DNA of 14,024 nucleotides, taken from an uncultured Clostridia bacterium (GTDB taxonomy: Bacteria > Bacillota > Clostridia > Oscillospirales > Ruminococcaceae). The notes below the pieces were generated by a model. The model was not told where the DNA came from and made no database searches. It saw only the letters and a program-made list of their open reading frames with translations. The stretch is from positions 1 through 14,024 of the forward strand of contig CAMEYZ010000032.1 of NCBI GenBank assembly GCA_945947715.1, in the 5' to 3' direction. Both the position numbers and the translations under genes were made by a program. The number at the start of each line of letters is the position of its first letter. Positions within the stretch are counted from its first letter, which is position 1. Positions 1 through 5,989 of the stretch are shown in pieces.

Positions 1-114
1 AAATCGCCCGAGCTGTCGGCGTATATAAAGAGTATAGCCGATTATGCAGGCTCTGACGATTTCCAGCCTGAAAAGGAGATAGCTCCCGAGAGACTTACCG
101 AGATACTTTTCTGA
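1..114 (+). CDS. C-terminal end of an unidentified protein (partial)
   Basis: The first 111 bases read as an open frame from base 1 and end in TGA (112-114), followed at once by an in-frame TAA. The 37 visible residues, ending in the sequence PERLTEILF, are hydrophilic and acidic and look like normal coding sequence. The gene starts outside the window and converges on the minus-strand gene ending at 257. The inverted repeat at 122-223 and the hairpin terminator at 224-264 lie just downstream, as expected for the end of a real gene. No domain is recognisable from so little sequence, so no function is proposed. Confidence 0.55.
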   Translation, partial: KSPELSAYIKSIADYAGSDDFQPEKEIAPERLTEILF

Positions 115-121
115 TAATATA

Positions 122-223
122 ATACTAATCTCCGATTAAAGTGTAGACAAAAAAGCTGCGCAAAACCCATAAACTCAAGCTTTTGCTTGATATTTTGTAC
201 ACTTTATTATCGGATATTAGTAT
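122..223. repeat. Long imperfect inverted repeat, possible MITE-like element
   Basis: Two 31-nt arms (122-152 and 193-223) are near-perfect inverse copies. Both begin ATACTAAT, then have a TCCGAT block, an AAAGTGTA block and CAAAA. They differ by one substitution and two 2-nt shifts (an extra AA in the right arm, an extra GA in the left). The roughly 40-nt centre contains a smaller hairpin (CAAGC-TTTT-GCTTG, 176-189). There is no open reading frame inside. The element sits in the gap between two convergent genes, directly beside a separate terminator. It could be a short non-autonomous mobile element or a folded 3' RNA element. No clear target duplication beyond a possible TA is visible. Confidence 0.5.
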
Positions 224-264
224 AAAATAACCTTAGAAGTGAGCAGGCTTCTAAGGTTATTTTT
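224..264. terminator. Bidirectional rho-independent terminator
   Basis: A perfect 16-bp stem (224-239 with 248-263) closes an 8-nt loop. On the plus strand it runs into a T tract, and on the minus strand into TTTTAT. It sits between convergent genes and can serve both. The minus-strand gene ending at 257 has its stop codon inside the stem. Confidence 0.85.
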
Positions 265-931
265 GTTTCTCTTTTTTTTTCTTGCGTTTATTTTTATGAG
301 CAGTTTTGTCGGCAACGGTCCGCTTCATCTTTCCGCAGAGTACTCCAAGCTGCCCCTTGTTTGCAATAGGGGACAGTGCGGGCAGATATTCCGCTGCGCC
401 CTCGTACATATCCAGCTTTAGCAGGGTGCGCACCATACAGAAGCACAGCATGGAGGAATTTCGTCCGTTATCGCTTTTTTCTATGCGTTTTGAATCCTTG
501 TATGCTTTCAGGAAGATAGTCAGTGCAGCATCGTAATTTCCTGCGATAAACTGATGTATTCCCATAGAGCGGCGCATCAGCAGAGTGTGTTCATCAAGGA
601 GCTCCTTGTTGAGCCGCACGAATAATTCCTCTGCCTCGCGGAACTTGTTCAGCAGAAACAGACAGAGCAGATAATTTGCAGCAAAGCTTTGTTTTAAAAG
701 CTTTGAGATATTTTCGTCGTCTATCTGTGAGAAGGTTTCATAGGCTTCGTCAAGCTCGCCGCGGAAAAGCAGCGCCGAGCCCAGCATGCTTTGTCCTTCG
801 GCTATTTCCGCAGGAGTTTTCGCCTTTTCCATGGCAGACTTCAACGCTGAAAGATACTCGTCAGAATAGCCCTGCTCCGAAAGAATATTTACAATATCCT
901 TGTAGATGTTGGTTTTCTTTTTAAAAAACAT
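257..931 (-). CDS. Predicted TPR-like cytosolic protein of unknown function
   Basis: This encodes a 224-residue soluble protein with no signal peptide or membrane segment. It is almost entirely helical in character, with alternating helices of the type seen in tetratricopeptide repeats: segments like FRGELDEAYETFSQI, NKFREAEELFVRLN and AGNYDAALTIFLKAYKDS each look like a degenerate TPR unit at about residues 55-145. The C-terminus is a very basic tail (HKNKRKKKKEKQK). The preferred start is the ATG at 931-929, which overlaps the TGA of the preceding gene as TGATG and suggests translational coupling. A GTG one codon upstream is also possible. An AAGGA motif lies 9 nt from the ATG. It is the last gene of the ftsE-ftsX cluster and its stop lies in the terminator stem. 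TPR assignment is by pattern only; its partner is unknown. Confidence 0.75.
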   Translation of the reverse strand: MFFKKKTNIYKDIVNILSEQGYSDEYLSALKSAMEKAKTPAEIAEGQSMLGSALLFRGELDEAYETFSQIDDENISKLLKQSFAANYLLCLFLLNKFREAEELFVRLNKELLDEHTLLMRRSMGIHQFIAGNYDAALTIFLKAYKDSKRIEKSDNGRNSSMLCFCMVRTLLKLDMYEGAAEYLPALSPIANKGQLGVLCGKMKRTVADKTAHKNKRKKKKEKQK

Positions 932-1293
932 CACATCAGATCCTTTTCCTCAGGCTTTATGGCAACGCCATGAACGCGGTCGTAGCGGAATTTCAGCTTA
1001 ACGAACAGACTTGCCGCCGCATCAAGGAGCGCCATAATTCCGATTACTATATGAAGTACCTTTACGCCGTAAAGGAGCTGATTGTCCAGCGTCTGCAGGA
1101 TAAAGTAAGCACCGATAGCCGCCAGCATGATTATCTTGGTAAATTTTATCATAAACTCGGCATAGTCGGTAAGCTCCTTTTTTCGTTTTGTCAGAACATT
1201 TATGATAACGAATGTGTCCATAAAAAACACCACGACTACCAGCACCATAAATACGATATATGCTGCGCCAAATTCCTTAAGCTGTTCAAACAT
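931..1293 (-). CDS. Small membrane protein, three predicted transmembrane helices, unknown function
   Basis: This encodes a 120-residue protein beginning MFEQLKEF. The start is chosen because GAGGTG lies 7 nt upstream; an in-frame ATG at 1344 would add 17 very basic residues but lacks as good a ribosome binding site. Hydrophobic stretches lie at about residues 10-32 (with a VLVVVVFF core), 52-70 and 77-98. Short charged loops (KRKKELTDYAEF) separate them, and the tail is charged and ends KPEEKDLM. It follows the S41 gene after 55 nt and overlaps the next gene by 1 nt, so it is very probably co-transcribed with the FtsEX cluster. I do not recognise the family. The context suggests an envelope role, which is inference only. 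Confidence 0.75.
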   Translation of the reverse strand: MFEQLKEFGAAYIVFMVLVVVVFFMDTFVIINVLTKRKKELTDYAEFMIKFTKIIMLAAIGAYFILQTLDNQLLYGVKVLHIVIGIMALLDAAASLFVKLKFRYDRVHGVAIKPEEKDLM

Positions 1294-1348
1294 TTCAACA
1301 CCTCGTTTTTCAATGTGTCTTTTTCGGGGCTTCCGACCCGTCAACTAA

Positions 1349-2563
1349 TCAAAGGTTTTCTATGACTTCATACGCCTTTATAAGCTGCAGATCGTACAGC
1401 TCCTGCTCTGTTGTGGACAGCTTGAAGGGGTCGATTTGCGCGTCCTGAGCCACATCATAGTCCGGCTTGATACCGATACCGGTAAAATTGAAGCGGCTTT
1501 TGGTCTGCATTGACGCCACCGAAAACTTTACAGCGCTTCCGTCCGAGCATTTATAGGTCTCCTGTAAAACTCCCTTTCCGTAGGAGGTTTTTCCCACGGT
1601 CACTGCAGATTTTTCGTCCTTTAAAATATATGCGAAAAGCTCTGCTTCGCCCTTTGTGCCGTTGTTTATCAGCACAGTAACAGGCCCATTGAGATAGTTT
1701 TCGTCCACTGTGACCACCAGCGGCTCATCATTTGTCTTGTAAAAAGCTCTTGCCGCCTCGCAGGGAGGAAGTAGCTCCTCCAGAACAGCAGTCAGGCTTT
1801 CAATAGTACCACCGCCATTGTCTCTGACATCGAAGATATATTTTTCAGCGCCCTTTTCCTTAAGCTGTCCGAGAACGTCGGAGAACTGTTCGGGAGTAGT
1901 CGCGTTAAATTCGGTAATATGGATGTAGCCGATATTTCCCTTGATGCGCCCGGTAACGGATATGATGTCGTTTCGGGAGGAAATAAGGTCGGTGTTCAGG
2001 AATGATGCCGTGCCGTCCTCGGAGATGCGCTTGATATGCAGCTTGACCTTTGTGCCCTCCTGGGAGGTAAACAGCTTGACAGCCTCTGAATATCCTCCTG
2101 GATAGGAGATTATGTTGGTATTGTTGACCGCCATTATAATATCGCCGGGTCTGATGCCGTATTCCTCGGCGGAGGAGCCCGCAGTAACATCGGTCACTTT
2201 GACATATCCGCTGACGTCCTTTTCCCAGGTGAAGCCCAGACCGATTCGGTAGCCCGTGTATTCGGCGGACATATTAGCGTACTCGCTGGCGGTATAGTAG
2301 ACAGCGTATGGGTCGTCCAGACCGTTGATATATCCTCTGATAATATCGTCCAGCATGCTGCTCTCGTCGATATTGTTCACGTAGTAGGTCCTGGCAAAGC
2401 TGTCGGTCTCGGACAATTTATTGTAAAACTCTTCCTTTTCGCTGACCGAGCGGACTTTTTCGTTAAATATGTTAAGAGCCGCATTATTTGTCACGACAAA
2501 GGTCACGGCAGCAGTTATTGCCATCAAACCGACAACCGTGCCGAGGGAAATTTTTTTACTCAT
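1349..2563 (-). CDS. S41 family (CtpA-like) peptidase homologue, apparently lacking the catalytic serine
   Basis: This encodes 404 residues with an N-terminal signal anchor (about 6-28), a helical linker, a PDZ domain (about 100-180, including GIRPGDIIMAVN) and an S41 core (about 205-370, with GYIHI, FDVRDNGGG and TSYGKGVLQ). It is therefore an extracytoplasmic, membrane-anchored C-terminal-processing-protease homologue of usual length. Active family members use a Ser-Lys dyad with a Ser in a TASASE-like motif 25 residues before the Lys, and a Gln 4 residues after it. Here Lys330 and Gln334 are kept, but the aligned segment reads TKGEAEL, with Gly305 (codon 1651-1649) at the Ser position. It is therefore probably not a protease by the usual mechanism. 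The start ATG has AAAGGAAAGG upstream. It follows the M23 endopeptidase, as CtpA-type genes often do in Firmicutes ftsEX clusters. Confidence 0.9.
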   Translation of the reverse strand: MSKKISLGTVVGLMAITAAVTFVVTNNAALNIFNEKVRSVSEKEEFYNKLSETDSFARTYYVNNIDESSMLDDIIRGYINGLDDPYAVYYTASEYANMSAEYTGYRIGLGFTWEKDVSGYVKVTDVTAGSSAEEYGIRPGDIIMAVNNTNIISYPGGYSEAVKLFTSQEGTKVKLHIKRISEDGTASFLNTDLISSRNDIISVTGRIKGNIGYIHITEFNATTPEQFSDVLGQLKEKGAEKYIFDVRDNGGGTIESLTAVLEELLPPCEAARAFYKTNDEPLVVTVDENYLNGPVTVLINNGTKGEAELFAYILKDEKSAVTVGKTSYGKGVLQETYKCSDGSAVKFSVASMQTKSRFNFTGIGIKPDYDVAQDAQIDPFKLSTTEQELYDLQLIKAYEVIENL

Positions 2564-2597
2564 ATGATCTGCCTTTCCTTTGCGGAAATATGAATAA

Positions 2598-2629
2598 ATC
2601 TACACCATGCATTGCTGCACGGTGCAGAT
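2598..2629 (-). promoter_or_regulatory. Intercistronic RNA hairpin with GCAA tetraloop before the S41 gene
   Basis: In the minus-strand transcript a 14-bp stem (2616-2629 with 2598-2611; two G-U pairs, otherwise Watson-Crick) closes a GCAA loop, a stable GNRA-type tetraloop. The GNRA loop exists only in the sense orientation of the operon. It lies in the 100-nt gap between the M23 stop and the S41 start, about 34 nt before the S41 start. It is followed by TTATTCATATTT and not a clean U tract, so an mRNA stability or processing element, or a partial terminator, fits better than a full terminator. Confidence 0.5.
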
Positions 2630-2663
2630 CGTTCGTTGTAAATCAATGCTATTGAATGTCTGA

Positions 2664-4208
2664 TCAGTTGTTTACGTCAACATAGTTAAGAGGATCGGTA
2701 TGCTGACCGTTAACTCTGACCTCGAAGTGGCAGTGATAGCCGTAAGCATAGCCGGTGTTGCCTATGTAGCCGATTATCTGACCCTGCTGGACCTCGTCGC
2801 CAACGCTGACGGTAGTGCTTGACATATGGCCGTAAAGAGTAGCGATGTTGTCGCCGTGGTCGATAACGACATGAGTTCCGTAGCCGTTGCCCGTATCTGA
2901 TGCGGTAATGACCACACCGCCAGCAGAAGCCACAATAGGCTCACCCTGGCAGCCGGGCTTGTTGATGTCGATACCCTTGTGGAAATCGGAGGAGCCCTCC
3001 TCAACGATATATCTTTCGCCGTATCCGTCGGTCATATTTCTGACCGAGGGAACGGGCCAGATAAAGCCTGTAACAGAGCTTGTGCCGTAGCCGGTGTCGG
3101 AGCTGTCAGATGAAGATGAGGAGCTTGTCTCAGCGCTTTCCTCTTCCTTGGGGAAGTATACCTTGCCCCATTCGTAGGTATCATAGGGGTCCACAAATTC
3201 TCTTTCGGTAACGACTGCCGTGGTTACGGTAAACTCGTCGTCGTCGGAGTCGGGGGTATAAAGGTCATATTCCTCAGGCACAGGAGCAGCCTCGGTTTCG
3301 GCTGTGGTAGTGACCTCGGGAGCTGTTGTTTCAGCTGGAGCAGTTTCCTGTACGGGAGCCTCTGTCACAGCAGCCTCTTCCTTTTCCTTTGCAGCCTGTT
3401 CAGCCTGCTGTTTTTTCTTCTTTTCAGCCATTTTAGCGGCAATTTCTTCCTGCTGCTTGCGGATAAATTCCTGAAGCTCTTCCTCGGCAGCAGCCTCCTG
3501 AGCCTTAAGCTCGTCGGTCATTTCAGCCTGAGCCGCAGCCTTTTCCTCGTACCATTTTTTAGTTTCCTCATGGTTTGCGTAGGTCTCGCGGAGCTTTTCA
3601 AGAACAGCCACCTGTTCGTTCTTTTTCTCGTCAAGAGCAGCCCGCTGATTTTCCAGAGCAGTCTTATCGTCGTTGAGCTCTTCTATCTTGTCGCACAGCG
3701 CGGATATCATATCGTTGTCGTGCTTGGAGATGCGCTGTACCATTTCCATTCTTGCGAGGATATCATAGAAGCTTGATGAACCCGCAAGTATCTCAGCGAC
3801 ACCATCGCCTCCGGACATATAAAGAACTCTGAGACGTTCTCTGAATTCCTCAACGCCCTTGTCCACCTCAGCCTGCTTTGCGGCAATCTTTGCGTCAAGC
3901 TCTTCAAGCTGACTGTTCAGAAGAGCAATCTGGTCATTAAGATTAGCCATTTCCTCTTCCTGGACCTTCATTTTTTCATCATAGAGAGCGAGGTATTCGT
4001 CCTGCTGTTCAGCACCGTCGAGATATTCGCTGAGCTCTGCCTCCAGCTTTTCGCGTTCCTCAGTAAGAGCTGCTCTGCGCTGCTCAAGAGAAGCGAGCTC
4101 GTCCTCATAGTCTGCCGTATATAAAATTCCGCTGCTGCTGAGAGCGGTCACGGATAATATAGCCGCCGCAGCTGCCGCTGTGATCTTGGTGATCAGACGT
4201 TTATTCAT
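2664..4208 (-). CDS. Secreted M23 (LytM-type) murein endopeptidase with N-terminal coiled coils; likely FtsEX effector
   Basis: This encodes 514 residues: a signal peptide (1 to about 30), long coiled coils (about 33-115 and 170-280) flanking a PcsB-like helical segment (about 125-165, LYMSGGDGVAEILAGSS), an Ala/Glu/Thr-rich linker (about 280-360), a Ser run (362-370) and a C-terminal M23 domain (about 382-510). The zinc and catalytic ligands are all present: His410 and Asp414 (FHKGID), His461 (YGHM), His492 and His494 (HCHFE). It should therefore cleave peptidoglycan cross-bridges or stem peptides outside the membrane. The architecture matches EnvC/PcsB/CwlO-type hydrolases, whose coiled coils dock on FtsX. 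It starts 24 nt after the ftsX stop, with GGGAGG in that gap. The ftsE-ftsX-hydrolase order supports an FtsEX-controlled role; the exact bond cleaved cannot be read from sequence. Confidence 0.93.
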   Translation of the reverse strand: MNKRLITKITAAAAAAILSVTALSSSGILYTADYEDELASLEQRRAALTEEREKLEAELSEYLDGAEQQDEYLALYDEKMKVQEEEMANLNDQIALLNSQLEELDAKIAAKQAEVDKGVEEFRERLRVLYMSGGDGVAEILAGSSSFYDILARMEMVQRISKHDNDMISALCDKIEELNDDKTALENQRAALDEKKNEQVAVLEKLRETYANHEETKKWYEEKAAAQAEMTDELKAQEAAAEEELQEFIRKQQEEIAAKMAEKKKKQQAEQAAKEKEEAAVTEAPVQETAPAETTAPEVTTTAETEAAPVPEEYDLYTPDSDDDEFTVTTAVVTEREFVDPYDTYEWGKVYFPKEEESAETSSSSSSDSSDTGYGTSSVTGFIWPVPSVRNMTDGYGERYIVEEGSSDFHKGIDINKPGCQGEPIVASAGGVVITASDTGNGYGTHVVIDHGDNIATLYGHMSSTTVSVGDEVQQGQIIGYIGNTGYAYGYHCHFEVRVNGQHTDPLNYVDVNN

Positions 4209-4232
4209 AGTTAGATGATTCCTCCCTGAAAA

Positions 4233-5138
4233 TTAAACCTTAACATATTTTCTTGTGCTGATAACAGTTCCGATGGAGCCGATAAAAGCACCTGCAAAAA
4301 TATATGAGAGGACAGTTCTCACTGCCACGGACGAAAACGGGATGAACCCTGAAATTCCAAGTGCGCCCCACAACGTGGTATCGGACATAAGCACGTCCAC
4401 AAGGGCATCATAGCCCAGCCATGTGATTATGGTGGCGATAATTCCCGCAAAAACGCCCATAAGAAGACCCTCAATGAAAAAGGGTATCTTGATGAAGGTG
4501 TTTGTGGCGCCGACGTATTTCATAATAGCTATTTCCCGCTTTCTGAAATCAACGCTTGCTCGTGTGGTGTTGGATATGATTATCAGGCAAACGACGATAA
4601 GAGCGGTGATAAGTACCAGCGAGAGGATATATATCAGCGAACGCACGCCAGTAAGAACGCTGACAAAATCGGTAGGAGCCTTAACGGAATAGATACCGTC
4701 GAGCTCATTTATCTGCATAAGAGTGGTACTCATTTTGCTGATATCGTTAACTCTGAGCCTGTAGGAATCGGGAAGAGGGCTGTCGTCGCCGATATATTCA
4801 AAAAGCTCCTCAGCATTTTCCATGCCTGCCTTCATATCCTGGAAGGCCTCCTCCTTAGAGTAGAAGGTAACGGAGCCGATATTGCTCATTGCCTTAAGAC
4901 GGTTTCCCATTTCATCTATCTGTTCGTCGGAGATATCGTCTTCAAGGAAAAGGATGACCTCATTTTTGTCCTCGATGTTGCCCACAAAGAGGTTGATATT
5001 TTCCACAAACAGCACGGCAAATCCCACCAGCAGGAGGGATACCGTCAGGATACACAGTGAAGCAAAGGACATTATCCTGTTTGTCCATATATTTTTAAGA
5101 CCCTGCTTAGCAAGGTACGTAACGCTGCTGAATCTCAT
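4233..5138 (-). CDS. ftsX: Cell division protein FtsX, permease-like transducer
   Basis: This encodes 301 residues with the FtsX layout: a cytosolic N-terminus (RFSSVTYLAKQGLKNIWTNR, typical of the family), TM1 at about 22-46, a large extracellular loop at about 47-165, and TM2 (about 166-188), TM3 (about 217-240) and TM4 (about 274-294). FtsX pairs with the ATPase FtsE and passes ATP-driven shape changes through the extracellular loop to a peptidoglycan hydrolase. The neighbouring M23 protein is the obvious partner. The ATG at 5138 is the first usable start: an in-frame TAG lies three codons upstream and the N-terminus fits the family. Its best ribosome binding site (AAAGGAGG) is unusually far away, separated by a hairpin. 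The gene follows ftsE after 87 nt, whereas the two often overlap or nearly so. Confidence 0.95.
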   Translation of the reverse strand: MRFSSVTYLAKQGLKNIWTNRIMSFASLCILTVSLLLVGFAVLFVENINLFVGNIEDKNEVILFLEDDISDEQIDEMGNRLKAMSNIGSVTFYSKEEAFQDMKAGMENAEELFEYIGDDSPLPDSYRLRVNDISKMSTTLMQINELDGIYSVKAPTDFVSVLTGVRSLIYILSLVLITALIVVCLIIISNTTRASVDFRKREIAIMKYVGATNTFIKIPFFIEGLLMGVFAGIIATIITWLGYDALVDVLMSDTTLWGALGISGFIPFSSVAVRTVLSYIFAGAFIGSIGTVISTRKYVKV

Positions 5139-5147
5139 TATAGACTA

Positions 5148-5172
5148 TGCTTCCGCAGAAGCAGCCTCCTTT
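5148..5172 (-). promoter_or_regulatory. ftsX ribosome binding site followed by a hairpin
   Basis: The AAAGGAGG sequence (5172-5165) lies 26 nt before the ftsX ATG, too far for normal initiation. Between them a 6-bp stem with a TGCG loop (TGCTTC-TGCG-GAAGCA, 5163-5148) can form. When it is folded, the effective distance drops to about 10 nt. No other start codon in the ftsX frame fits this ribosome binding site. This is visible in the sequence; the effect on translation is inference. Confidence 0.5.
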
Positions 5173-5225
5173 CAATTTATTGGACGGCATAGCGTTAGCC
5201 GAAGCTTCTTGACGAAAGTATTAAG

Positions 5226-5891
5226 TTAAATAATGTCGTCAAATTTAATCTGTCCGTCGAGAATAGAGATAGTACGTCCGCCGAAGCGCTTTACCAGTTC
5301 ATGCTCATGGGTGACCATCAGCACAGTAGTGCCGCACTGATTGATGCCCTGAAGCAGCTGAATTATCTCAATAGAAGTTTTCGGGTCAAGATTTCCGGTA
5401 GGCTCATCTGCGATGATAAGCTTTGGGTCGTTTACAAGAGCTCTTGCCAGAGCCACGCGCTGCTGTTCGCCGCCAGACATTTCGGAAGGATAAGCCTTCA
5501 TCTTGTCCTTAAGCCCCACCAGTCCGATAACATAGGGGACTCTTTTTCTTATGTATTTAAGTGGTGCGTCGATGCTCCTAAGAACAAAGGCGACATTATC
5601 ATATACGTTCATGGTATTGATAAGCTTAAAGTCCTGAAATACGAAGCCGATAGTACGTCTGAGCTTAGGCACGTCCTTCTGCTTGAGCTTGCCCAGATCG
5701 AAGCCATTTACCTTAACCGAACCGGAGGATGCGTCTATCTCCTTGATAAGCAGCTTAATAAGTGTACTTTTGCCTGCGCCGGATTCGCCCACAACGAAAG
5801 CGAACTCCTCATCGTGGATAGTCAGATTAACGTTGTGAAGGGCCTCGACGCCGTTCTGATAGGTGACCGAAACGTTTTTAAGTTCAACCAT
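5226..5891 (-). CDS. ftsE: Cell division ATP-binding protein FtsE
   Basis: This encodes 221 residues, the normal FtsE length, as a single ABC ATPase domain. Walker A is GESGAGKST (35-43), the Q-loop is FQD (85-87), the signature is SGGEQQ (139-144), Walker B with catalytic Glu is LIIADE (158-163), followed by the D-loop PTGNLD, and the switch His is H195 (MVTHEHE). All catalytic elements are intact. It binds the cytosolic face of FtsX and uses ATP to control cell-wall hydrolysis. The start ATG at 5891 has AAGGAAGTGAG upstream. It is the first gene of the division cluster, lying 98 nt after the stop of the PucR-type regulator, with a modest terminator hairpin in that gap. No good promoter is visible there, so part of its transcription may come through from the regulator gene. 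Confidence 0.97.
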   Translation of the reverse strand: MVELKNVSVTYQNGVEALHNVNLTIHDEEFAFVVGESGAGKSTLIKLLIKEIDASSGSVKVNGFDLGKLKQKDVPKLRRTIGFVFQDFKLINTMNVYDNVAFVLRSIDAPLKYIRKRVPYVIGLVGLKDKMKAYPSEMSGGEQQRVALARALVNDPKLIIADEPTGNLDPKTSIEIIQLLQGINQCGTTVLMVTHEHELVKRFGGRTISILDGQIKFDDII

Positions 5892-5916
5892 TTTGTTCTC
5901 ACTTCCTTTTGAATAT

Positions 5917-5943
5917 AAAAGGGCAGAAACTTGCCCCCTTTTA
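5917..5943 (-). terminator. Moderate rho-independent terminator or attenuator between the regulator and ftsE
   Basis: On the minus strand AAAAGGGGGCA and TGCCCTTTT pair around an AGTTTC loop with a 2-nt bulge, and the transcript then continues ATATTC. The stem is short and bulged and the U tract is interrupted, so leakiness is likely. It lies about 26 nt before the ftsE start and partly behind its ribosome binding site, so attenuation of ftsE is also possible. Confidence 0.5.
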
Positions 5944-5989
5944 GTAAAAGCTTATGACTCCGTTATTTATCTGTGAGCCGCTTTTCGTT

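Noticed and set aside
171..195. The small CAAGC-TTTT-GCTTG hairpin as a terminator of the left-edge gene
   Set aside because: Its stem is short and no T tract follows; the 16-bp hairpin at 224-263 is a far better terminator.
931..1344. Longer version of the small membrane protein starting at 1344
   Set aside because: The added 17 residues are very basic and lack a good ribosome binding site; the ATG at 1293 has GAGGTG at proper spacing and leads straight into the first membrane helix.
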